Assembly: GCF_001673635.1 (NCBI RefSeq)
Contig: NZ_LZMH01000078.1
Location: 1-64,000, forward strand
Length of the DNA: 64,000 bases
Reading direction: 5' to 3'
Source: Mycobacterium asiaticum
GTDB taxonomy: Bacteria > Actinomycetota > Actinomycetes > Mycobacteriales > Mycobacteriaceae
Both the position numbers and the translations under genes were made by a program. Positions 52,780 through 63,610 of the stretch are shown one piece after another. The notes beneath the pieces were generated by a model that was not told the origin of the DNA, made no database searches, and saw only the letters and a program-made list of their open reading frames with translations. Position 1 is the first letter of the stretch; each line of letters starts with the position of its first letter.

Positions 52780-54390
52780 TCAGTCGAACATCTCGAACAC
52801 CGACACCGGCTCGAGCACCACGCCGTTCTCCTCGACGTATCGGTCCCAGAGCGCCAGCAGCTCGGCCAGCTTCTCGGGATGCGCGTCGGACTGGTCGTGA
52901 ATCTCGCCCGGGTCGCTGGACAAGTCGAAGAGTTCCCACCTGCCGGGGCCGTACGGGGCGGGCAGGTAGAGCGCTTTCCAGTCACCTTGACGAATCGCGC
53001 GGCGGCCGAACAACTCCCAGCCGGTGCCTGTCCGGCCGTCGTGCACCTCGTCGGCGGCGCCGGACAGGTACGGCAGCAATGAGCGACCGCGCATGGGCAC
53101 CACATCGCGGCCGGCGTAGTGGGTGCCGGGATGTTCGACGCCGGCAAGCTCCAGCACGGTGGGCGCAATGTCCATGACGGTGGTGAAGGCGGTGCCGATC
53201 TGTCCCCGGCGGTCGAAGCCGGGCCACCGCACGAACCCCACCACCCGGATTCCGCCCTCGGTGGTGAACGCCTTGTGCAGGCGCGACGGTGCCGTTGCGG
53301 CTTGCGCCCAGCGCGGTCCGTACCAAATGTAGGAAGTGGGGCGGCCCAAATTGTCCAGGCTGTTGTCGCAATGCTTTTCGATCTGGGCGGCGATCTGGGC
53401 GCCGCGCAATGGCATCGCTTCGACGATCGCTCCTTCGGCGCCGTTGTCCGACAGGAAGACCACCACGGTGTCGTCGAGTTCGCCGGTTTCGGTCAGATAG
53501 TCGATCACCCGCCCGATGTTCCAGTCCATCCGGTCGACCATGCCGGCGTAGACCTCCATGCTGCGAGCCGAGCGGGCCCGCTCGTCCTCGCTCATGTCGT
53601 CCCACTCGGGGGCGCCGTCGGCAACCACGGGGTGGGCCTCGACGTCCGGCGGGCACAGGCCCAGCCGCCCCAACGCCACCAACCGCTCGTCGCGCAGCGC
53701 GTCCGGACCGGCGTCGTAGCGGCCGCGGTACTTGGCCACCGATTCGTCCGGTGCTTGCAGCGGCCAGTGCGGCGCCTGAAAGGGCAGGTATGCGAAGAAC
53801 GGCCGGTCGTCGTCGGCGGGCCGCTCGCGGAGGTAACGCAGCAGGGTGTCGGTGTAGGAATCCGATGAGTAGAAGTCGTCGCCAACGGTGACGAACCGAT
53901 CGTCCTCGGTGTATTGCGTCGGTATCGGCGAGAATCCGGCCCCGCCCGCGCCACCGTAGTGGCTGGCGCCGGCGGGCAGCAGGGCGAAGGAGCGGTCGAA
54001 TCCGCGTGCCCACGGGGAGGTTTCGATCGTCGCGCCCAGATGCCACTTGCCCGACATGAGCGTCAGGTAGCCGGCGTCGCGGAGCAACTCGGGCAACGCA
54101 ACGACGCGGTCGTTCAGGTAACCCTCGTAGCCGGGAGCGCCCTGAAAACCCGGGATCGCGACCTCGAGCATGGTGCCGATGCCCGCGACGTGATGATCGG
54201 TGCCGGTCAGCAGCATCGCGCGGGTGGGCGAGCAGGCCGGCGCCGAATGGAAGTCGGTGAGCCGGACGCCGTCGTATGCCAGGCGGTCCAAGTTGGGCGT
54301 GTCGATCTCGCCGCCGAATGCACCGATGTCGGAGAAGCCGAGATCGTCGGCCACTATCACCAGAAAGTTGGGTCGCTTCACCTGGAGCAT
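52780..54390 (-). CDS. Arylsulfatase-type sulfatase
   Basis: 536 residues from the ATG at 54390. The formylglycine signature CxPxR is present (Cys53, ACSPTRAMLLTG); Cys53 must be converted by a formylglycine-generating enzyme not in this window. Metal site ADDLGFSD, then LSDNGAEG with Asp-Asn; GKWHLG also conserved. Size equals Pseudomonas AtsA. No signal peptide, so cytoplasmic. Removes sulfate from an ester, giving sulfur or a free alcohol. It starts 40 bp from the divergent SDR, suggesting joint control. Confidence 0.93.
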   Translation of the reverse strand: MLQVKRPNFLVIVADDLGFSDIGAFGGEIDTPNLDRLAYDGVRLTDFHSAPACSPTRAMLLTGTDHHVAGIGTMLEVAIPGFQGAPGYEGYLNDRVVALPELLRDAGYLTLMSGKWHLGATIETSPWARGFDRSFALLPAGASHYGGAGGAGFSPIPTQYTEDDRFVTVGDDFYSSDSYTDTLLRYLRERPADDDRPFFAYLPFQAPHWPLQAPDESVAKYRGRYDAGPDALRDERLVALGRLGLCPPDVEAHPVVADGAPEWDDMSEDERARSARSMEVYAGMVDRMDWNIGRVIDYLTETGELDDTVVVFLSDNGAEGAIVEAMPLRGAQIAAQIEKHCDNSLDNLGRPTSYIWYGPRWAQAATAPSRLHKAFTTEGGIRVVGFVRWPGFDRRGQIGTAFTTVMDIAPTVLELAGVEHPGTHYAGRDVVPMRGRSLLPYLSGAADEVHDGRTGTGWELFGRRAIRQGDWKALYLPAPYGPGRWELFDLSSDPGEIHDQSDAHPEKLAELLALWDRYVEENGVVLEPVSVFEMFD

Positions 54391-54430
54391 CCTGTCAGCA
54401 TCGGTGACCGTGACCGAAGATAGACGCGTG

Positions 54431-55255
54431 ATGACGTCGGCTGAGTTGTTGACCGGGCGGGTGGCGGTGGTAACCGGCGGTGGGGGTGGCATCGGCGCGG
54501 CCACCGCGCGGTTGTTTGTCGAACACGGCGCCCGCGTGGTCATCGCCGACATCGACGCCGGTCGGGCGGAGCAGGTGTCCACCGAGATCGGCGACCCGGC
54601 AGTCGCGGTGCCCACCGACGTACGGGATGCCGAACAGGTCGCCTCGTTGGCACACACCGTGCTGCGGCGCTACGGGCGCGTCGACGTGCTGGTTAACAAT
54701 GTGGGTGACTGGGTGCGGCACCCCGGCGCTTTCGCTGGCACCGACCCGCAACTCTGGGACGAGCTCTACCGGGTGAACCTGCATCACGTCTTCCTCGTCA
54801 CCCGCGCGTTCCTGCCCGCGATGGTCGAGCGGCATGCGGGTGCGATCGTGAACGTGTCGTCGGTGGAGGGGTTACGCGGATATCCGGAGGATCCGGTCTA
54901 CGCGGCCTTCAAAGCGGCCGTCATCCAGTTCACCCGCAGCCTCGCGGTGCAGGTCGGTCGCGACGGCGTGCGGGTGAACGCGATCGGCCCGGACGTCACC
55001 GAGTCGATACAGGTGCCGTACACGCAGTGGCTCTCCCCCGACGAGCAGCAACGGTGGCCGGACTGGGTGCCCGTCGGGCGGATGGGTCGGCCGGAGGACC
55101 AGGCCCGGGTGATCCTGTTTCTGGCCTCCGAGCTGTCGGCCTTCGTCACCGGCCACACCATCCCGACCGATGGCGGCACCGGCGCGGCGGGTGGCTGGTT
55201 CCGTTCATCGCGGCGCGAAGGCCGGGAATGGACGAATCGGCCTTTTCAGGCATGA
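54431..55255 (+). CDS. Short-chain dehydrogenase
   Basis: 274 residues from the ATG at 54431 (GTG at 54428 adjacent). GGGGGIG cofactor loop, NNVG in place of NNAG, catalytic Ser in NVSSVEG, YxxxK as YAAFK, and GPDVTES after the PG-like turn. Divergent from the sulfatase with a 40-bp shared promoter region, so it may oxidise the alcohol freed by sulfate removal. Extra Arg-rich C-terminal tail (about 255-274). Confidence 0.86.
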   Translation: MTSAELLTGRVAVVTGGGGGIGAATARLFVEHGARVVIADIDAGRAEQVSTEIGDPAVAVPTDVRDAEQVASLAHTVLRRYGRVDVLVNNVGDWVRHPGAFAGTDPQLWDELYRVNLHHVFLVTRAFLPAMVERHAGAIVNVSSVEGLRGYPEDPVYAAFKAAVIQFTRSLAVQVGRDGVRVNAIGPDVTESIQVPYTQWLSPDEQQRWPDWVPVGRMGRPEDQARVILFLASELSAFVTGHTIPTDGGTGAAGGWFRSSRREGREWTNRPFQA

Positions 55256-55273
55256 CCGGCACGGCGCCGGGGG

Positions 55274-56773
55274 TCAGCCCAAGCTGGTGTGCATCAACAT
55301 CACGTCGTAGGCAGACCACAGCGACAGGTTGAAGTACACGTCCTTGCCCGTGGTCCAGGGATGCATCATCGGGGCGTAAATGCCGCCGGGCATTGAGAAG
55401 CTCGACACGAGAAGATGCTCCGGACTGTATGGTCCTTGGGGCGCCGGCGCGGTCCTGGCCACGACGTCGTTGGCGCCGTTGGTGTACATCACCAGGTACT
55501 GCTTGAGGTAGGTGTTGTACTGCGCCGACATTTCGGCGACCGGACCCGGGATCACCGGAGTGGCCGCCGAGGGCCTGTTCGGCACCCAGGAGTTCGAATC
55601 ACCGTTCCAGTACTCGTATTTGGTGAGGTCCGGAATGAAGCGCGGCTGCACCCTGGACAGATGGGCAGCGCCGCCGCGACCGTTCGGTGTGCCGAACGAG
55701 TACAGGTAGCCGTCGCTGCCCTTGACGTAGGCGCCCATCTGGAAGTTCTCGTTGCCCTCGACGTACGGGACCCGCGCGGCGTCGGGCCCGTTCGCGCGGA
55801 TCGTTCCCGGATAGACCGCCCAGGTCTGGCCGTTGTCGGTGGACATCGCGATTCCGGAGTAGTTCGTCCACCACTCTCCGTCCCGGCCCCAGTCCTTGAT
55901 CGACATGAAGTTGATGTATTGGGTCTTGCCGATGGAGATGGCGGCGGTCGGAATGATGCCGGTCTCTTCCTTGGCGTACTTGATGCTGTTGATGACTTGT
56001 CTGGAGAACCCTGGCTGCTGGGTCGGCGAGCCGGCGTAGCGATTGTTCGGATCGCCCTCGGCCACGTGCAAGCCGTGCGACAGATCATGGTCGTTACTGC
56101 GAAACAGCACGTTGTAGCGCCACTGGTCACCCTTGACAGCGCAGTAGCCGAAGGTGTCACCGAACGCCATCAGCACTTGATGGTTCGCCGGATCGCCGTT
56201 GTCCCAGAGAATTCCGAGGTCGGTTCCGGAGATGCCGAACCGCTCCAGGGTCTTGTTGGGGCCCTCCGGACCGGTCACCCACTCGACCAGCGACGTGTTG
56301 GAACCTCCCAGTGCGCCAAGCGCATCGGGCGCACCCTCCGGCGGAGCCGCTTCCGGCACCGGCGCCGGGTTCGGCGGCGGAGCCGCGTCTGCCGGCGGAG
56401 CGAGCTGGGCGGCCGGCGGTTGCGCTCCCGCGGCCGGTGGAGCTGGAACCGGTGGAGCCGGGTTGGCGCCGGGGACAAGCGCTTGTTGTTGCAGCGGCGC
56501 GGAGTACCTCTGACCCTGTTGGGGTACCCGCTGCAGCGGGCCCAGCCTGGGCAGCGGCGCACGGTCGTTCGCACCGCGCGGCCGTTTGTTCAACGGGCCG
56601 AGCACCTTGCCCCCGGGATTCGTCACCACCGCGTTCGCCGGTGGCGGGACATTGGCTGCGGGGGCGCTACACGGCAAGGCGTTCGCCGACGGAGCGAGGC
56701 CGAACGGGAGGATGAGTCCGATTGCGGCCGTCGCTGCCAGCGATACCGAAACAAAGCGGGGAACCGCCGACAT
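55274..56773 (-). CDS. Secreted DUF4185 domain protein
   Basis: 499 residues from the ATG at 56773 (AGAGG about 7 bases upstream). Signal peptide 1-33 (ends PSANALP), then a long Pro/Ala/Gln-rich linker (about 40-150) and a DUF4185 domain (about 165-490) with repeats typical of a five-bladed beta-propeller (GDTFGYC, STDNGQTWAVY, YLYSFGTPNGR, LVMYTNGAND). DUF4185 resembles glycosidase-type propellers and some members cleave mycobacterial arabinans or related cell-wall glycans; the catalytic role here is not provable by eye. Exported, likely wall-associated through the Pro-rich linker. Confidence 0.88.
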   Translation of the reverse strand: MSAVPRFVSVSLAATAAIGLILPFGLAPSANALPCSAPAANVPPPANAVVTNPGGKVLGPLNKRPRGANDRAPLPRLGPLQRVPQQGQRYSAPLQQQALVPGANPAPPVPAPPAAGAQPPAAQLAPPADAAPPPNPAPVPEAAPPEGAPDALGALGGSNTSLVEWVTGPEGPNKTLERFGISGTDLGILWDNGDPANHQVLMAFGDTFGYCAVKGDQWRYNVLFRSNDHDLSHGLHVAEGDPNNRYAGSPTQQPGFSRQVINSIKYAKEETGIIPTAAISIGKTQYINFMSIKDWGRDGEWWTNYSGIAMSTDNGQTWAVYPGTIRANGPDAARVPYVEGNENFQMGAYVKGSDGYLYSFGTPNGRGGAAHLSRVQPRFIPDLTKYEYWNGDSNSWVPNRPSAATPVIPGPVAEMSAQYNTYLKQYLVMYTNGANDVVARTAPAPQGPYSPEHLLVSSFSMPGGIYAPMMHPWTTGKDVYFNLSLWSAYDVMLMHTSLG

Positions 56774-57148
56774 GTCACACCTCTCAGGGGTCGGACGCCA
56801 GATTGACGTCCGCAGTGGTTGATGTGACGATAGTGAGCGGTGAGGTTGTTGTGACCAGTGATCAGTCAATAGGTATGGGTCCGTGACCGTGTCGCAACCC
56901 TAGCGATCACACGCCGGCCCGACCCGCTGTCACGAACAGTTGTCATATTTTGAGTTCAATTTGAAATCGACAGGCGCGCAGGCATTTCGGCGGGTTCCGG
57001 AAGGCCGCCGCGACGACCGCGTTTGTCGTCTGCAACGGGTCGAAACTTTGAGAGCAATCTCATGCTTAGCCCGGCACATCAGCGGATATACAGTCCCCCG
57101 ACCGCCGATGTTCACAGTCCGGTCCAATCCAGGAAAACAGGAGGCACG
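56774..57148. other. 375-bp divergent intergenic region with AT-rich dyad
   Basis: No gene is seen. It separates the DUF4185 gene (minus) from glgX (plus). Around 56940-56970 the sequence is AT-rich and contains ttcaa-t-ttgaa (56955-56965) next to ttgtca, a plausible promoter or operator for glgX. Confidence 0.5.
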
Positions 57149-59317
<2,169 letters not shown>

Positions 59318-59339
59318 ACCCAGAGAACGAAGGATCGTC

Positions 59340-59615
59340 ATGAGTGCAAAGTCCAAAGCCCTGTACATGCCGCTCTCGATTGTCACCAGCGTGACGGGCG
59401 GCCTGCTGGCCGGGGCCGTGTTCAGCCAGGTGTGGAAGCGGTTCAGCGATGACGACCAGGCGCCGCCGGATCCGAAAGACCTCAGCAACTCGACCCGTTC
59501 CGCCCTGATCGGCGCGGGTTTGCAGGGCCTGATCTTCGGCGTGGTGCGGGCCGCGGTCGACCGGGTGGGCGCACGCGGCTACCAGGCCGTCACGCACGAG
59601 TCTCCCGCTCCGTAA
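59340..59615 (+). CDS. DUF4235 small membrane protein
   Basis: 91 residues with two hydrophobic helices (about 12-30 and 55-75) and a polar connecting loop (SDDDQAPPDPKDLS). The motif order LYxPLSxVxSxxGG, VWKRFxDxDxAPxPxD matches DUF4235, unknown function. AAGGA lies about 9 bases upstream; it begins 22 bp after glgX and is probably co-transcribed with it. Confidence 0.85.
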   Translation: MSAKSKALYMPLSIVTSVTGGLLAGAVFSQVWKRFSDDDQAPPDPKDLSNSTRSALIGAGLQGLIFGVVRAAVDRVGARGYQAVTHESPAP

Positions 59616-59635
59616 CTCCCGGCCCGGGCGGTCGA

Positions 59636-59649
59636 TAGAACGTGTTACA
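59636..59649. promoter_or_regulatory. KstR-type operator (TagAACgtGTTacA)
   Basis: The 14-mer fits the KstR consensus TnnAACnnGTTnnA at every fixed position. KstR is the TetR repressor of sterol side-chain and ring catabolism in mycobacteria and rhodococci. The site lies 108 bp before the DUF1295 gene that opens a three-gene operon. Confidence 0.6.
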
Positions 59650-59756
59650 GTTTTGCCGACCGCGCCGGTTTCCTGGGATGACCGGGCAGTGTGGCAAGGA
59701 GACCCGGATGTTAGCTGCTGGCCCAAAAGCGCAGTCGCAGAAGTGAACCGGGTGCC

Positions 59757-60650
59757 ATGACCGCAACGATGGGCAAGGCCCGATCGCTGACGCTGGTCAC
59801 CGTCGCATATGTGATAGCCATTGGCGTAGCCGCCGCCTGGTTGGCGTGGGGCCCGCGCACCGGGCGGCTTTGGCTGGACACTTTCGTCGCCGATGTGCTG
59901 GCCACGGTGGTGGTGTTCGCATTCAGCCGCGCTTACCGCAACTCGAGCTTCTACGACGCCTATTGGAGCGTCATCCCGCCGTTGCTCAGCTTCTACTGGT
60001 GGAGTCAGACCGGGCCGGGTGTCGACCAACTGCGGTGCTGGCTGGTGGCCACGCTGGTGACCTTGTGGGCGGTGCGCTTGACCGCAAACTGGGTTTACGG
60101 CTTCCCGGGACTTCATCACGAGGACTGGCGCTACCCGATGTTTCGCGAGCGGGCCGGGCGATGGGAGTTCCTCGTCGACCTGGTCGCGATCCACCTCATT
60201 CCGACGACCCAGGTGTTCGCCGGCATGCTGCCGGTGTACGTCTGCCTCACCCATGCCGGCTCCGGCATCCGGTGGCTCACCATCGTCGCGTTCGTCGTTG
60301 GTGTCGCCGCGGTGGCGCTCGAACTCATCGCCGACGTCCAGCTGCACCGATTCGTGCGGGACCGGCGCGCCGGCGAGGCCATGACGCGCGGGGTGTGGAG
60401 CTGGTCTCGGCATCCGAACTACTTCGGAGAGTTCAGTTTCTGGTTCGCGCTGGCCCTGTTCGGGGTCGCGGCATCGCCCTCGGACGCATGGTGGTTGTTC
60501 GTCGGTGCGGCGGCGATGTTGGCCATGTTCCTGGGTGCCAGCATCCCGATGATGGAGACGCGGAGTCTGCAGCGCCGCCCGGAGTATCAGCAGGTGATTG
60601 ATCGGGTGCCGCGCTTCGTGCCCCGGCCGCCGCGCCGAGTCGCTGCGTGA
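59757..60650 (+). CDS. DUF1295 membrane protein (steroid 5-alpha-reductase-like fold)
   Basis: 297 residues, about seven TM helices. The C-terminal signature GVWSWSRHPNYFGEFSFW is shared by DUF1295, steroid 5-alpha-reductases and ICMT-like proteins, where it binds NADPH. An NADPH-dependent reductase of a lipid or sterol is the likely role, but no substrate is proven. It lies downstream of a KstR-like operator and overlaps the next gene by GTGA (60647-60650). Confidence 0.86.
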   Translation: MTATMGKARSLTLVTVAYVIAIGVAAAWLAWGPRTGRLWLDTFVADVLATVVVFAFSRAYRNSSFYDAYWSVIPPLLSFYWWSQTGPGVDQLRCWLVATLVTLWAVRLTANWVYGFPGLHHEDWRYPMFRERAGRWEFLVDLVAIHLIPTTQVFAGMLPVYVCLTHAGSGIRWLTIVAFVVGVAAVALELIADVQLHRFVRDRRAGEAMTRGVWSWSRHPNYFGEFSFWFALALFGVAASPSDAWWLFVGAAAMLAMFLGASIPMMETRSLQRRPEYQQVIDRVPRFVPRPPRRVAA

Positions 60651-61771
60651 GCCGCAAACGCGTCGTGGTCGCGGGCCTGGGCGACGTCGGCCTGCTGACC
60701 GCCATCCGGTTGGCCCCGCACGCCGACGTGGTGGGGATCTCGGTCAAGCCCGGGCTGGTCAGCGGCCAGGAACTCGGTGTCCGACTCGCCCGGCCCGACG
60801 ACTGGGCGCGGGACTACTGGATCCCGTTCGACAGGTTTCGCCGACTCGACCGGGTGCGGACCGTGCAGGGCGAACTGACCGGCGTCGACCTGGCGGCCCA
60901 CACGGTCGCCGGCCGCCGTCCCGACGGCACCACCTTCACCGAGGGCTACGACGCGCTGGTGATCTCCACCGGTGTGAGCAATGGGTTCTGGCGCCAGCCG
61001 ACGCTGCAGTCGCCCGCCGATGTAGGCGCGAATCTGTATGCGGCACATGAGCAATTGGCGACCGCGAAATCGGTCATCGTGGTCGGCGGCGGAGCGGCTG
61101 CGGTGAGCTCGGCGGTCAACCTGGCCACCACTTGGCCGGACAAGCGAATCGACCTGTACTTTCCCGGTGAACGCCCGCTCAGTGAGTACCACCCGCGGAT
61201 CTGGAAGCGTGTCCAGGCCCGGCTGGAGCGACTCGGGGTGGGGCTGCACCCGGGCCACCGTGCTCTGATCGCAGATCATTTCACCGGCGACGCGATCACC
61301 ACCGAACCGATCCGCTGGAGTTCCGGACAGACCCCGTCCGTCGCCGATGCCGTGCTGTGGGCGATCGGTCGGGTCCGGCCGAACACCGGCTGGCTACCGC
61401 CGGAATTGCTGGACGAGCGGGCATTCGTCCGGGTGACACCGGAACTGTCGGTACCGGGTTATCGCGATGTCTTCGCGGTCGGTGATGTGGCGGCCACCGA
61501 CCCACTGCGCAGCTCCGCCCGCAACCGGGGAGATGCGTTGCTGGCCCGCAACATTCGTGCCACGTTCGCCGACCGCCCGCTGCGTGCGTTCCGGGCGCCG
61601 GCCCGGCGGTGGGGCTCGCTGATCGGGATCCAACCCGACGGGCTGGAGGTGTTCCTGCCCACCGGCCACGCATTTCGGTTCCCGTTGTGGTCGGTACAAC
61701 GGGTGGTCATGCCGCTGATCGTGCGTTGGGGCATGTACCGCGGGGTACGGGCGAACCGCCCGTTCGGGTAA
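60647..61771 (+). CDS. NAD(P)/FAD-dependent oxidoreductase (NDH-2/FSP1-like)
   Basis: 374 residues, GTG start overlapping DUF1295. Two Rossmann folds: an N-terminal FAD motif (VAGLGDVG) and a central NAD motif (VVGGGAAAVSSAV, about 145-157), with the second FAD motif VFAVGDVAATD. No paired redox Cys, so it passes electrons to a quinone or protein rather than reducing disulfides. It may supply electrons for the DUF1295 reductase. Confidence 0.86.
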   Translation: MSRKRVVVAGLGDVGLLTAIRLAPHADVVGISVKPGLVSGQELGVRLARPDDWARDYWIPFDRFRRLDRVRTVQGELTGVDLAAHTVAGRRPDGTTFTEGYDALVISTGVSNGFWRQPTLQSPADVGANLYAAHEQLATAKSVIVVGGGAAAVSSAVNLATTWPDKRIDLYFPGERPLSEYHPRIWKRVQARLERLGVGLHPGHRALIADHFTGDAITTEPIRWSSGQTPSVADAVLWAIGRVRPNTGWLPPELLDERAFVRVTPELSVPGYRDVFAVGDVAATDPLRSSARNRGDALLARNIRATFADRPLRAFRAPARRWGSLIGIQPDGLEVFLPTGHAFRFPLWSVQRVVMPLIVRWGMYRGVRANRPFG

Positions 61772-61783
61772 GGAGAAGCGGTA

Positions 61784-62221
61784 GTGGAGATCTGGGAACT
61801 TGTTGCGCGGGAACAGATTCGCGACACGTTGGCACGCTACAACTGGTCGGGCGACGCCGGCTTGGTGGACGACCTTGCCGCGACATTCTGTTCCGACGGT
61901 GTGCTGGAAATCCGCGGGCGGCAATCACTGCACGGCCGCTCCGAGATCGCGAAGTTCCTCGGCGGCCTCACCGGCGGCATCGCCACGGGCACCGATGTCA
62001 AACCCATCGTCCGGCACAACGTGGTCAACGTGTTGTTCACCGGGCTGACACCGGAGCGGGCCTTCGTCTCGTCGTACTTCACCGTGACGACACACGTCGG
62101 GCTCGACCATTTCGGGCGGTACCGCGACGTCCTGGTACCCGACGCCGACACGTGGCTGATCAAGCACCGGAAGGTGTCGACCGACTGGGCCGCACCGAAT
62201 TCCGCGATGGCCCGGGGCTGA
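61784..62221 (+). CDS. SnoaL-like/NTF2-fold protein
   Basis: 145 residues, GTG start with AAGGAGA 7 bases upstream. SnoaL-like fold: N-terminal helices, RYNWSGDAG, DGVLEIRG, and central beta-strands (VVNVLFTG, FVSSYFTVTTH). Members include steroid isomerases, dehydratases and polyketide cyclases. Third gene of the KstR-site operon, 12 bp after the flavoprotein, so a steroid-modifying role is plausible (inference). Its last 62 bp overlap the convergent acyltransferase. Confidence 0.85.
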   Translation: MEIWELVAREQIRDTLARYNWSGDAGLVDDLAATFCSDGVLEIRGRQSLHGRSEIAKFLGGLTGGIATGTDVKPIVRHNVVNVLFTGLTPERAFVSSYFTVTTHVGLDHFGRYRDVLVPDADTWLIKHRKVSTDWAAPNSAMARG

Positions 62222-63509
62222 TCGCGGCGCGGGCCGATGCCGCCACGGCCACAAAGCAGGCCAATGCCGTCCACCCGGCGACACCGGTCATCCCGTGCTT
62301 GGCGAGCAGCACCACCAGAACCCCTGCGACACATACCAGCACCCCGGCAACCGCCGTCCGGGGCCCGGCGGAGCGGATCGGGCCGTCCCACCACGGCAGC
62401 CGTCGGTGCTCCAGCGGTGAGAGCAGCCGGAACAACACTGCCATGACGACGGCGAACACCACCGCCCGCAACGCGAGCAGGCCCCAGAACCCGGGGGCGT
62501 GCACGTCGTAGGCGTCCAGGCCGATCGCGTGCAGGCCGACGGCGGCCAGGGCGATCGCCGGGATGTGCCACAGGTACAGCGTCATCGCTCCCCCGTTGCC
62601 CACCGCGACGGCATACCAGACCCGCGGCCGCGCCGCCCAGCGCCGGATCGGGGCCGCGGCGGCCACGAACGCACACGACATCCAGGTGCAGTGCAGGGCC
62701 AGCAACAGCGTCGGCGGGGCGACATTCGACATGCGCTCCGCGCCGGTCACCACCAGCGAGACCTCGTACCTGCCGGCAACCGCCAGCAGCACCTGGCCCG
62801 CGAACGCACCGACGGCCGCGATGACAGCGGCACGCACACCGACCAGTCCGCGCGCATACGCGACACCGATCACCACCGGGATCAGCCACACGATCAGGAA
62901 GTTCGCCACCCCGGATTCGGCTGTGCCCACGGCGAATCGGATCCCGTCGACCGCGGCGGCCAGGCCGAGCAGGCCGCCCAGGGTCAGGGCGAGCGAACGG
63001 CCGGTACGCAACCGGGTCAGCGCCGGCACGAACGCCAGCACCACCAGGTACACGCCGAGAAACCACAGCAGCGCCACACATTCGCGGCCGAGGTCCGCCG
63101 CCGATTCCTCCCCAACGGTTTCGCGTACCACCAGCAGCGCGACCGTCCACGCCGCGAGGTACCAGAACACCGGGCGGCACAACCGCTGCGCGCGACTGAA
63201 CAGCCACGAACCCCAGGCCGCGCCCGGGTGCCAGCCGTAGGCACCGGCGGCGCCGCCGGCCAGGAAGAACAGCGGCATCACCTGCACGATCCAGGTCACC
63301 GGCGCGATCGCGGGCATCGCGCCGAGCAGATTGCCGATCCGCACGCCGCCGGCGTCAATGGTGCCGAGCAGCAGCGCACAGTGGCCGAACATCACGACGA
63401 CCAGGGCGGTAAGCCGCGCGACGTCGACGGCCCGGTCGCGCGGGCTGGCGGCCGCCTCATTTGAGGCGGGACCGGGCACGCCGGTGGGAGTGGAGGTAGC
63501 GAGGGGCAT
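62160..63509 (-). CDS. Acyltransferase-3 family membrane protein
   Basis: 449 residues with about ten TM helices. It begins with the family's catalytic His in the first helix (LTALVVVMFGHCALLLG). Acyltransferase-3 enzymes add acetyl, succinyl or longer acyl groups to sugars, lipids or peptidoglycan in the envelope. The substrate cannot be read off. Overlaps the convergent SnoaL gene by 62 bp, a long overlap but both frames are well supported. Confidence 0.87.
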   Translation of the reverse strand: MPLATSTPTGVPGPASNEAAASPRDRAVDVARLTALVVVMFGHCALLLGTIDAGGVRIGNLLGAMPAIAPVTWIVQVMPLFFLAGGAAGAYGWHPGAAWGSWLFSRAQRLCRPVFWYLAAWTVALLVVRETVGEESAADLGRECVALLWFLGVYLVVLAFVPALTRLRTGRSLALTLGGLLGLAAAVDGIRFAVGTAESGVANFLIVWLIPVVIGVAYARGLVGVRAAVIAAVGAFAGQVLLAVAGRYEVSLVVTGAERMSNVAPPTLLLALHCTWMSCAFVAAAAPIRRWAARPRVWYAVAVGNGGAMTLYLWHIPAIALAAVGLHAIGLDAYDVHAPGFWGLLALRAVVFAVVMAVLFRLLSPLEHRRLPWWDGPIRSAGPRTAVAGVLVCVAGVLVVLLAKHGMTGVAGWTALACFVAVAASARAAISPGPSRNSVRPSRSTPSGA

Positions 63510-63610
63510 TCGACCAGCATGCCGATCGGTGGGCCGCGGCGAATGAGTAGTACTACCCGACCCGCTAACCAGCGAGTTCTGTGCGTCTATCTCCCTGGCT
63601 AGCTGCCCTC

